Assembly: GCA_020747015.1 (NCBI GenBank)
Contig: JAGTJM010000045.1
Span: forward strand, 124,001-188,000
Length of the DNA stretch: 64,000 nucleotides
Direction: 5' to 3'
Source of the DNA: Pyrenochaeta sp. MPI-SDFR-AT-0127
Lineage: Eukaryota > Ascomycota > Dothideomycetes > Pleosporales > Cucurbitariaceae
The position numbers and the translations under genes were made by a program. Of this stretch, positions 22,642 to 33,048 are shown piece by piece. Under the pieces are notes generated by a model. That model was not told where the DNA came from. It ran no database searches and saw only the letters and a program-made list of their open reading frames with translations. The first letter of the stretch is position 1. Each line of letters starts with the position of its first letter.

Positions 22642-25275
22642 ATGGCTCCAGCTGTCCCCAGACTGCGCATTCTCTCAGGTGCGTCATCCCGCTATCACCC
22701 GTCGCACAATTGAGAGCCAGAGGCCCTTTGTACCCGCCTCGCTCGTGGCGAGGGAGGGGGGGAAACCCAGCCAAGAGCGGCGTGGGCCCATTCGTCTCCC
22801 GCTCACTCGTCCACGTCACCTGCACCGGCCTTGATTGCTAACTTTTCTGCAGTGGGCGGAAATGCTGTCTCAGCGTTTTTGTCGTGGCGTCTCCAAGCCA
22901 CCAATGCCTGCGACGTAACGCTCGTATGGAAGTCTGGCTTCGATAGCGTTGCCCAATACGGCATCTCCTTCAAGTGCGTTGCCCTGCTCCATGGGCATCT
23001 AGAGAATGCTAATCGTCCTGCAGATCGGCGCTCTACGGCAATGAGCGATTCAAGCCATATTCTGGTATGTCCACTGTACTTGCTGATTGAATCCGCAACT
23101 GACACGGCCTGCAGTTGTCCGAACCCCAGAAGACGCTGCCCATTCTTCCAAACAGCCTTTCGACTATGTCCTCCTCTGCGTCAAAGCCCTGCCCGATGTA
23201 TACGACATCGCCAACATCATCGAGTCGGTCGTCTCTCCTCAGCACACCTGCATCCTTATGAACACCACACATAGCCTGGGGGTCGAATCATATCTGGAAC
23301 AGCGTTTCCCTACAAACGTCGTCCTCTCATTAGTATCTGGGGCAGAGATTTCACAGCTTGGAGCTAGCGAGTTTGAACACAAAGGCGCTACAGACATTTG
23401 GGTGGGCCCTGCAAACAAGAATGCCGCTATCCCGGCACAGATCCAGTCAGACATGGCTGAGGCTCTAGCCATGACCTTGAGCTCAGGCCAGGTCGATTGC
23501 AAAGTCTCGCTGAACATACGACAACAGCAATACGAGCGAATGATAGGGTATGTTACCCAGGACTTGTTGGCCATCTCAGTCTAACCGTGTACAGTCCAAT
23601 TGCCTTCCACCCAGCCAGCATTCTCTTCGAAACTCCCAACCACGCCGAATTAATAGAAAAGGTCGGTGTACGGGCTCTGATTACAGGCGTACTCGATGAA
23701 CTACTTGCGCTTGCCCAAGCCCAAGAGTGCAAATTTCCTCCTGACTTCCGGGAAGCAACACTACGAGAAATGACTCGACCCCAAGAGAACAACAGTACCA
23801 TGTGGATGGATTTTGAAGCCAAACGACCAATGGAGATTGAGACATATCTTGGATCTCCTTTGAAGCTGGCACAGGAATCTGGCGTCGCCATTCCACGAAT
23901 CGAGACGCTCTACGCAGCCCTCCATCATCTTAACATTGTAAACCGAACTCGGCCAGCAGCCGCTTCCACACCCTCGCCTCAGAATGGCATGCAACCACCA
24001 CCGCCACCTAGACTCTCGTCAGCCCAAATGCCACGGGGCCCCCCTGTAGGTGGTCCAGGGCCCATGATGAACGGCAATGGTCCCATGAAGGGCGGCCCTC
24101 GTGCAGGAAGCCGTGCCGCTTCGATAAACGGAGCACAGCCCATGATGCGTCGTGGCCCACCTCCTGGCCCGAATGGCTATCCTCCCAGAATGAACGGAGC
24201 CCCAAATGGCCAGCGTCGCCCCTCGTTCGAAGAGGGCAATCTTGAAGAATTCTCCCACTTGATGCTCTACGACAACATGGTTGACGACGGGGCCCCCAAT
24301 GGTGGCAACTACGAAGGCGCTGGGAACTCCTCTAATAATCTTTCACTCCGGGAACGAGAGCTGATGCTGAGGCAGAGGGAGCTTCAACTCAGAGAGCAAG
24401 AGCTCAACATGCGCCGTGGGCCTGGTGGTCCTGGTCGTGGTCGGCCTCCGCCACCCCCATCAATGGGTGGTTTCGATGACGATGACGATGACGGCGATGA
24501 TTACTTTGATCCGATGGGAGGCCGCGGACCCATGATTGATCCTGACAACTTTGACATGATGAGTGTTACTTCGCGTCGCAACCGCAAAATGCCCAGTGCG
24601 AGTCAAATTCGCAAGAATCCCGAAGGCTCGGGCTTTGGCCCTGGGCCAAACGGACGATCGAGGAACCCATTCGCGCGTCCTGGGATGAACAAGAATCGGA
24701 GTAGTGCTCAGATGATAGCAAACGTCCCTGGGCTCCACGACTCGATTATGAACAATCCTCTCATGGGCTACTCGTCCAACCGCTACGGAGATGTCGATCG
24801 CGGGACTATGGGCGCGCAGTCGAGAACCAACTCACTGACTGCCGCTCGTCTAGACGACCTCCAGGCCGGCGCAAACTATGGTGCGTATCCCCCCAATGTT
24901 CGCCGAACTAGCCAGTCGCCTGGCAACCCTCTCAGTCCTGGCCCACGACCAGGTGGCCGACCTTCTCCGCCAAATGGCTACGGCCCAAATGGGATGGGTC
25001 CCAACGGAATGCAGCCAAACGGCCGTCCCTCGCCGCCTGGGATGAGACAGCCAGTTCCACGGCATCCTCCTGGACTAGGCAACGCCGTAGCACCACAACA
25101 AGTTGAACAACACGCTGGGGTGAGCACTCTTTACCCGCCCAAGTCTCGTCCTCAAGTTCGCAGTCTGACGGGAAGCGCGAGCGCTTCTAGTTCTAGCGGT
25201 CCATTAGATTCTGAAAACTCTGCGCACAGCAGCCAGAGTAGCCTTGGACCCCGGCCTCCGCTCGGCGTGAGGTAA
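22642..25275 (+). CDS. Ketopantoate-reductase-like protein with long low-complexity tail
   Basis: The first 325 or so residues are of the ApbA/PanE (2-dehydropantoate 2-reductase) type: an N-terminal dinucleotide-fold (VGGNAVSAFL), a central FDYVLLCVKALPDV strand, the MNTTHSLGVE loop and an ApbA-C-like helical domain. Exons 22642-22678, 22853-22973, 23024-23064, 23115-23547 and 23595-25275 encode 770 aa. Residues about 326-770 form a Pro/Gly/Asn/Met-rich tail with poly-Pro, NGxxP repeats, a charged heptad-like segment (about 459-485, RERELMLRQRELQLREQEL) and an Asp run (about 504-509). Pantothenate enzymes lack such a tail, so this is probably the fungal-specific group related to S. pombe Mug72, of unknown role. 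Catalytic competence cannot be judged. Confidence 0.88.
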
Positions 25276-26827
25276 AGAGGGACTCGATTCGAATTACTTG
25301 CACAGCAACGAGCTTGGAGCATGTTGGCAGTTTTGCATGAACATTGTCTCCAGTTCGGCAACCCCGTTGATTGAGTAGTCGGGCAGTCCGAAAGCTACCT
25401 ATCTTTTGATTGACGGATGGCTTTCGTGTGCAGCTCGACACTAGCTAGCAAGCACTTTCGGTGTTCCCTCGTTCGACTTCTCTTCTACAACACGTACACG
25501 CATCGGAATTTTTTATCACTACTCGGTCAGATTCAAGGTCGAGGAAGCTTTACGAATAACCAAGGGCTTTGTTTGGAGCTCGTGGTGGATACTTAATGAT
25601 GAATATTAGAGTTTGGTTCACGGCGGACATTTGCACGTACACAAACCGGCCTCGCGAAGGGGTCGTTGCTTCGAGTTTCTTTTGTCTCTATCGTACATAT
25701 TGTAGACGTCTCTGCGGCGGGCACGTCGTTCCTTTGCCGACCACGGGGGCACCCGCTAATTATGATTTTGTTTTGCATGGGTTGCTCATCAGGGGTTGGG
25801 TGTTTGTGTTCCGACTAGGAGTTCTCGATACATGCACATGGTTTCTTTTCTTTTTTTGCTTTTTGGGCATTCATCTCTCTCTGTGCGACGGAGGCATCTA
25901 TTCTCAGTGCTGTATCCGGCTGACCTAGTGTATACTATCTATCTATCCCTTAGCAACATGGAGAGCGGGCTGGCGGGTGAAATGGGCGCGAAAGCAGAGA
26001 AGAAGCAGAGAGATTGGCAGCAGAACATATAGTTGAGTGAGCAACAAAAGCAACATGTTCCCCTTCCACTGCATCGATTCAATATCCATTTAGTTTGGCC
26101 AAGAGCTTTGTCGGGCCGGGATGTCGGATGCAAGCCCGTAGAGGGTATCGTGTGCTGTGCCAAAGTCCGGGGTAAGCCAGCCGCCTACGTAGCATGGATG
26201 TGTCTAGATGGGAGACGGGGGGCATCTCGCCTTTGCGGGCCACTTCACAATGTCTCTGTGCCCCTCGCTCTGGATGCGCTAGCGCAAAGCAGTGCTCGCA
26301 CCGACCTCAGGACGAGGACGGCACGCTCCAATGGCACACTTCTCTCAATCTTCGACGCGTTGGCATGCATGACATTACTGTAGACGCAAGGTAATTGCAT
26401 GTTGGGCCCCTCTGCCGTCATAGGCTCGACGCACTCGGACAAAGCGGGGCATGTCATGGTGTCTGAACAAAAGACGCGGAACAGCAGTTCGTCTGCAGGC
26501 CCAAGGAGCCCAATTGCAGCCACTCATCCGCCCGGTGCGAGTCCCCGCCAGCTTGAGCCTGAGCCTGAGCCTTCTCGAGCCCCTCTTGCACCTCACGCGA
26601 TCGTGGGCCTTGCCGTCCTGCTGCTAGCGCTGGTCATCCCGACCTTTGCACCCCACCTCCCTCACTCGGTCCTGCACTTCTTCACAAAAGACCACCACTG
26701 GCGCGTCTCCTCACCAGGCATCACACTCCGCAACCCCGTCCTCTTCCAGCACCAGTCTCCAGTCTGCCCCAGGCCGGAACAGCAAGTCGAGTTTGTTGGA
26801 ACCTTCAACACCAGACCCAAGCGCAGC
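25276..26827. other. Upstream region of glucokinase
   Basis: About 1.5 kb with no independent gene. From 26399 the frame stays open and in phase into the glucokinase start at 26828, giving a possible N-terminal extension (see findings). The rest holds T-rich tracts near 25830-25870 and no recognisable RNA gene. Confidence 0.5.
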
Positions 26828-28491
26828 ATGGCACTCGCAGAGCAGGCAAAGCGCGTCGCCGCCGAGTTTGACTTTGGCCAGGATGCCGTCAACAAGGCCG
26901 TCAAGGAGTTCATACGGGAGATGGGTATGTCCAGCGCGATATGGCGGGCAATTGGATGCTGACACGGCGCAGACGAGGGCCTACAGAAGGAGGGCACCGA
27001 GATGAGCCAGATCCCTACCTACGTCACCGCAGTACCCAATGGCACGGAAAAGGTACCATTCCACCAGCATGCCATAAGAACTCATCTGACTGATTTCAGG
27101 GCCTGTACATGGCCGTCGACCTGGGTGGTACCAACTTCCGCGTCTGCTCCATCCAGCTGCACGGCAACACCACCTTCTCCCTCACACAGAGCAAAGTCGC
27201 CATACCGCGCGAGCTCATGGTGGCCAAGACGTCGAAAGAGCTCTTCTCCTTTCTCGCAAAGCAGATTGAGGCATTCCTCAAGACCCATCACGAGGATCAC
27301 TATGCGGGCACACTCAAGCGCAGGGAGACGGGAGGAGGCACTCTCGAACAGGAGGAGATTTTCAATCTCGGCTTTACCTTTTCGTTCCCGGTGAACCAAA
27401 TTGGTATCAACAAGGGCATGCTGATGCGCTGGACAAAGGGCTTTGATATCCAGGACGCGGTCGGCAAGGACGTTTGCGCCCTGCTCCAGGCTGAAATCGA
27501 TGAGCTGCATCTCCCTGTCAAGGTGGCCGCTTTGGTCAATGACACTGTGGGAACGCTCATGGCTCGTTCATACACATCTCCGGGTAAGACTGGCACGTTG
27601 CTCGGCGCGATTTTCGGAACCGGTACCAACGGTGCCTACGTGGAGAAGCTGGACAAGGTCACGAAGCTCACAAAGAGCAAAGATGCCGGCGAGTATGACA
27701 AGTCCACTGGCGAGATGATTGTCAACACCGAATGGGGCTCGTTCGACAACTCTCTACGCACACTGCCCAATACACCCTACGATATTGAGCTGGATGAGAA
27801 GTCGGTAAACCCTGGCATTCAGATGTTCGAGAAGCGGGTATCCGGCATGTTTTTGGGCGAACTTCTTCGTCTGGCCCTCGTCAAACTTATCAAAGACCCT
27901 GCGGTCCCACTTTTCACTGACGACAATTCGTCTTCAAACGATGTCCACAGCACCACCCAAATACATGACAGTAGTCCCATTTGGAAGCAATGGGGCATCG
28001 ACACCAGCTTCCTCAGTGTGTGCGCTGGCGACAGCAGCCCAGGTCTCCGCATGCTACGACAGAACTTGGACAAAGACTACGATATCTCGGCCGTTAGCGC
28101 CGAGGACGCTGAAGCTGTCCGTGAAATTGCCGGAGCCATTGGCCGTCGCGCTGCACGCCTTGCCGCCGTTGCAATTGCTGGTATTGTCATCAACACCGGA
28201 CGCCTCAACCAATCCTCAGGCGCTGCCACCACCGAGCAGAAGTCCGGCATCGACCCACCTCGCGGAAATGTCGAGGTCAAGGAGGAGGATGTAATTGATG
28301 TCGGCGTGGACGGCTCGTTGGTGGAGTTTTACCCGAATTTCGAGGAGCATATCAGACAAGCCCTGCGTGAGGTGCCAGAGATTGGAGAGCAGGGCGAGAA
28401 GAGAGTCAGAATCGGCATTGCCAAGGATGGATCTGGTGTAGGCGCAGCGCTCATTGCGCTTGTTGCTGGCAAAGTAGGAGCGCCAGAGTAG
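26828..28491 (+). CDS. GLK1: Glucokinase (hexokinase family)
   Basis: This cytosolic enzyme phosphorylates glucose to glucose-6-phosphate with ATP, feeding glycolysis. Exons 26828-26924, 26973-27052 and 27100-28491 encode 522 aa. Motifs: phosphate-binding DLGGTNFRVC, the hexokinase signature LGFTFSFPV...MLMRWTKGF with catalytic Asp in AALVNDTVGTL, GAIFGTGTNGAY, and NTEWGSFDN. LGFTFSFPV (rather than the LGFTFSYPC form) and insertion lengths favour glucokinase over hexokinase. Introns are 48 and 47 nt. The start MALAEQAKRVAAEFDF is the usual fungal glucokinase N-terminus; there is, however, an open in-frame extension of 143 codons upstream. The loop at about 27935-27970 (DDNSSSNDVHSTTQ) is a variable insertion. 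Confidence 0.96.
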
Positions 28492-28836
28492 GACGGCGTG
28501 TGATGTTGTACGAGAAGGGCAGTACGATGCACATACGTGGCGGATGATATGTAGGGCTATCTTGTACACCTTTTGTCTATGATAGCCTATGAAAAAATAA
28601 AGAGTAAAAGTACGACACACTCTCTTCTCAGTGCCATGCACATCCATGTTGGGAAGTTCGTTTTTCTTCAAACATCAAACTCGACGAAACCAACAAAACC
28701 TCCAAAACCTCGTCACGCATCCACCACGACTTTCAAAAAAAAAAAAGGAACAGCACGCCAAGCTCTCCCGAAATATCAAGCCATGTCATATGGCGAACCA
28801 GAAAAATAAGATGAATAAAACCAAAAAAAGAAACTC
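28492..28836. other. Intergenic stretch between glucokinase and tRNA-Lys
   Basis: No gene seen. Several A-runs occur; the one at 28822-28828 reads as T7 on the minus strand, just past the tRNA 3' end, and is a likely Pol III terminator. Confidence 0.6.
28822..28828 (-). terminator. Pol III T-run terminator of tRNA-Lys
   Basis: Seven consecutive A residues on the plus strand are seven T on the transcribed (minus) strand, 8 nt past the tRNA end, matching the usual Pol III stop signal. Confidence 0.75.
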
Positions 28837-28909
28837 GCCCGACGAGGGACTCGAACCCTCAGCCTTGAGATTAAAAGTCTCACGCGCTAACCAATTGTGC
28901 CAGCCGGGC
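28837..28909 (-). tRNA. tRNA-Lys (anticodon UUU)
   Basis: Read on the minus strand, the 73-nt sequence folds as a canonical cloverleaf: acceptor GCCCGGC pairing GTCGGGC (one G-U), a D arm with GGTTAGCGC, an anticodon stem TGAGA/TCTCA with loop CTTTTAA (anticodon TTT), and a T arm GAGGG-TTCGAGT-CCCTC. There is no intron. The B box GGTTCGAGTCC is perfect. Confidence 0.97.
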
Positions 28910-29337
28910 TAATCTTGTTCCATGCCTTATTTCGTCCTTACCTGTTATATAGTCTACTACAACCCCATCACACTGTGTACTATTGTGTGAGGAGCGGTGT
29001 TTGACGTATCCCTGGTATCCTGGCGTACTGTGTGCGTGCTGGCGCTGCTGATGCGAGGGGTAGGTGGGGTATACAGAGTGTACGTGTCATTGATTTTGGT
29101 GCCGGGGGTGGAGGCGGACGGACTCATCGGGCCATGGGGGGATGGTTCGGGGGTTGTTCGGCGGAATGGGGGGATTGTGCTGGGGGTCTGTGCGGGTTGG
29201 AATGCTGGGAGTGAATTGGTTGGAGGAGGTTTTGTTTGTTTTGTTTTATTTGGGGTGCATTCTTGAATGTTGGATTGGTTTTTTCGGTGGACAATTGGTA
29301 TTTTTAGGTATGGATGGGAATTAGAGAAAATACGTTA
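28910..29337. other. Intergenic stretch, G/T-rich
   Basis: About 430 nt between the tRNA and the 3' end of the NLR-like gene. The plus strand is markedly G/T-rich from 29030 to 29320. Open frames here are by-products of this composition. No gene seen. Confidence 0.55.
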
Positions 29338-32300
29338 CTATATAATAGCGCCGTGGTCTGTAAGTAGCTTTACTATCGTCTTGTGGCCATAAGCTGAAGC
29401 TGCCTGGAGTGCGCTACCATAGTGTCCACCCTGTGCGTTGATATCTGCACCCTTCTTGAGTAGTAGGTCTACTACTACCTTGTGGCCATATGCTGAAGCT
29501 GCCTGGAGTGCATTATCATATTTTCCACCCTGTGCATTGATATCTGCACCCTTTTCAAGTAGTAGGTCTACTACTACCTTATGGCCTTTAACTGAAGCCG
29601 CCTGGAGTGCATGATCATAGAGTCCACCCTGCGCATTGATATCTGCACCCTTTTCAAGTAGTAGCTCTACTACCACCTCGTGGCCTCTACTTGAAGCCGC
29701 CTGGAGTGCAGTATCATAGATTCCACCCTGTGCATTTATATCTGCACCCTTTTCAAGTAGTAGCTCTACTACTACCTCGTGGCCTTCAGCTGAAGCCACT
29801 TGGAGTGCATTGCTAAAGAATTTGCCCTGGGCGTTGATATCTGCACCCTTCTCAAGTAGTAGCTCTACTACTGCCTCGTAGCCATTAGCTGAAGCCGCCT
29901 GGAGTGCGCTGCTGTATCGTCCACCTTGCGCGTTGACATCTGCGCCATACTCGAGCAGCAGCTTCACCGCTTCTTCTAGGCCAAAGAGTGCTGCATAGTA
30001 CAGCGGAGTTGGCGTTGACTCTAGTTTTCTTTGGAAATCTTGCTCAAAATAGGTTACGTCCGGATCATGTATTCGGATCCAGTTCAAGTACGCAGCGTTA
30101 TCCCTTGACATCAGATGAAGTACAGCCCGGCTCGTCTCTGTTACCCGATCCCCTGCCCTCTGGGCATGGCTCATCCAAAAATCTGCCGAGTATTGGGCTA
30201 ATTTGCTCTTTCTCAATGTTCCCACTGGCATAGGCTCGGTCATCTGGAACTGACCAAGGTAATCTAGACACGCTCTAGCGATTAAACTGTGGCACACTGC
30301 AGCTTGCATGCTGTATCGCGCAGCATGACCTTTCTGGATCCTATCTGAAACGAGGTACTCTTTGATAGAGTAGTGCGCAAGCACGACGACTTGCCTTGCC
30401 GGCTTTAGACTTCCGTTGTTATTGTCTGTTGAGGTAGTGACAAGACTAGAGCAGATGTCTAGGGCATCTAGAGGGTCCTCCAGAACTTCCTCTCGATTGA
30501 ATGCCGGATCGCGTGTCACGTCGATGGCGATCACTTCTGCAACCTCATCTACTGTGAGAGGTCGAAGTGAGAACGCTAGCCATGACAAGATACGGATAGC
30601 ATACTCAGAGTCTTCTTCATTGATAGCAGATAGGATGTGGTCGTATGTCTTGTCTAGCGTTGGCGGTAGTACTGCGAGTGCTTTCCGTAGCATCGCTCGG
30701 TTACGACATTTTCCTAGCATATCTAGCTGGCACACGGCCCACCGGAACCTAGTACTGCCATCAGCGTTGGGAGCACAGCAACTTGCCGGGATACATGCAT
30801 TCCTTTTGAGCCTTTCATCAGGGCAGTCTCAATCTCTTGCCAGAGGGCGGCGTCTTTTCCCCACTTCCTCAAGCCCCTGTCGTCAGACAGCCGCTGCCGG
30901 ATGTACTGTTGTATATCTTTGTCAACTACCTCGCTTTGAAGATTGATGCTATTCTGCGAATCTATAAAGCCCTTGAGTGAGATCTCAATATCTCGTTCCC
31001 GGCGGCTTGTCACTATTAGATGCACGTTCGAGAGCTGCCAGCCAACTATGGCCTCAATCATCTCTGTCAGTTCTTTACGCTGGGCACATTCGTCTAATGC
31101 GTCCAGCATAATGTACACTTGTGGCAACTGCTGCATCGTCCGGCACGCTACCTGTAGGAGTGCATCAAGTGACGGTTGTCGCTTCCCATTCTCATGGGAA
31201 GAGAAGAGGGTGTCGAGACTTGTAGGGACGTCGACAGCCTGCCGTGCGAGCTGGCATATTAAAGAGCGCAGCATCAGCTCAGCATTCTGCTTCTCCATAT
31301 CGTTGAAGTCGAAGTAAAAGTACGCAGTCACATATCCAGGGCTTTCGTCGCAATGCTGAAGAACATCCTGTAAAATGGCTGAGCTCAGGATAGTCTTACC
31401 GCAGCCTGGAATGCCGTACAGCCATAGAGACGATGCAGAATCTTTCTTCCAGTTCGCATACTGTTCACCTTCCAGGAACCAGAGACCTGTGTCATGCTGC
31501 CGCTGCTTAAGCGCCTTCTGATAATTCACAGACGGGTCTGGTGCGCACAGCCAGCGGTGTATCCTGCTAAGCAAAACATTTCGGATCGAATTGTGTTGGC
31601 TGTCATCTTGAGGAAGCGCAGTCGCTGCAACTCGTGAAGACCCATGTATCTTTTTTTGGAGCCGCTTCAAGGCGCGCTCTTTCCCCTCGCCATAGTTTGG
31701 TAGCATACTGACATCAAATATGCCTAGAAGTGAATATGCTTCATCTTCTTCGCGCGTCGTCAGGCGGTTCTTCGCCCATGTCATCCGCTCCTCGACCTTA
31801 AAGTTATGTAACGGCGCGTTTCGAAGGGCAACGACAGGGATATGCGTAATCTCAGAGATGGTTTTCTCCAGGCTCCACTTGTCGCCCAGCTGTTTGCCCT
31901 CTTTCGAGAAAAACTTGACCAAGGTTGGAGCAATAAGTTCTTGAAGGGTCCAACCTCGTGTAAACCATTTACTTGTGCGAAACCCTGACTCCCAGGTAGA
32001 GCTAAACATATCATAATCCGCTTTCCGTTTCCCAATCGAAACATCCGATAAAAAGACATAGCACTGGGTCGAATCACGATACCAACGGAACATAGACGTA
32101 ATTGCTTCTGAGAGTTCTGCGCTGCTAGACTTGTCGATGCAGCAGGTGTCGATCCAGAAATAGTTGAGTCCATCCTTTGCAGCTTGCTCCCCGCAGAAGG
32201 CAAGCTTGCGGTGACCTAATTTTTCTTTTCCTGCACCGTTAAGAAGGTCCTGGTACGTGACTTCCTCGCGGCTCGAGCCCCAGGTATGCGAAAGAATGGC

Positions 32301-32375
32301 ATAGGGCGGAACGTTGTCGCCTAGGAACTCGGCAAGGCTGAAGCCACCGGTACCTTGGAGCTGCAAGAGCCGCAT
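29338..32375 (-). CDS. HET-NACHT-ankyrin NLR-like protein
   Basis: This is a fungal NOD-like-receptor architecture: HET domain (about residues 20-170; YAILSHTWG, FWIDTCCIDK), NACHT NTPase (Walker A GIPGCGKT about 320, Walker B VYIMLDALDEC about 423) and seven C-terminal ankyrin repeats of 33 aa (about 772-995). HET and NACHT proteins act in vegetative incompatibility and probably in innate-immunity-like cell death. Exon 1 (30799-32375) joins exon 2 (29338-30748) through a 50-nt intron with a GC donor; only this splice gives the family sequence KGMFRWAVCQLD, since no GT splice keeps the frame. The start at 32375 (MRLLQ) is the usual HET-protein start; an ATG at 32405 adds 10 residues. If the GC splice were not used, the protein would be split in two. 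Confidence 0.88.
29341..30010 (-). repeat. Seven ankyrin repeats (99-nt period)
   Basis: The 3' end of the NLR-like gene is a tandem array of 99-nt units, each encoding one 33-residue ankyrin repeat with the core GADINAQGG...ALQAAS..GH. Internal units are nearly identical to each other (for example VVVELLLEKGADINAQG in consecutive units), whereas the first and last have drifted. Confidence 0.9.
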
Positions 32376-33048
32376 GAATAGGGTCTTGTTGCGTAGGGTG
32401 AGCAACAGGAGAGACCATGTGAGTGTTAAGAATAGGGGTGTGAGCGAAGGTATTAGTGGTTCATTATTGATGTTGGCATAGGTGACAAAACGTGATGTAG
32501 GTTAAATAGCAGGCTGAGGACGATGGTCAGTGCAGGGTGGCTGAGCTGTGGTAAGCGAGCGAGAAGGGAGGTCGTACAGTTGCATGCGGGTTGCAGCATC
32601 GTCGAGTTTGTTGTCGTTGTGTAGTAGTGAGATGGTGTTGGAATCAAGACTGCGGTGCGATTATCGAAGGAGTTGTCGTCGTTGTGCGCGGTGGGTGTTA
32701 GGGAAGACTAATAGAACTTGTACTGGCCCATCCTGAAGTGAACGCAGAAGAAGCTCAAGTGCTGGAAATGAGTGTGGAAATGCACTCAGTCTCAATAACA
32801 GCAAAAGAGAGATAATAGTTCAATACATATAGGTATTTGCAGTCATTCTCTCACTCACTCCACGCAAATAGGGCATTTCAGCGCTGACACCGAATCACAC
32901 CCTCGAAGAGTATTAGCGCCATCAAGTATTGTGGGTGTGCATCGAGACTGAACGACTGATGTGACATGATGTTGAAATATGATTTTTCTAATTTGTAGAA
33001 TGAAATCTACCGATAGGTATACCTTAACTTCCCCTCCATGGAAGCAGC
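32376..33048. other. Intergenic stretch upstream of the NLR-like gene
   Basis: This contains the NLR-like promoter and the 3' flank of the decayed chitin-binding gene. No complete ORF with protein character was found; the minus-strand ORF 32855-33202 partly overlaps the last CBM18 exon in another frame. Confidence 0.5.
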
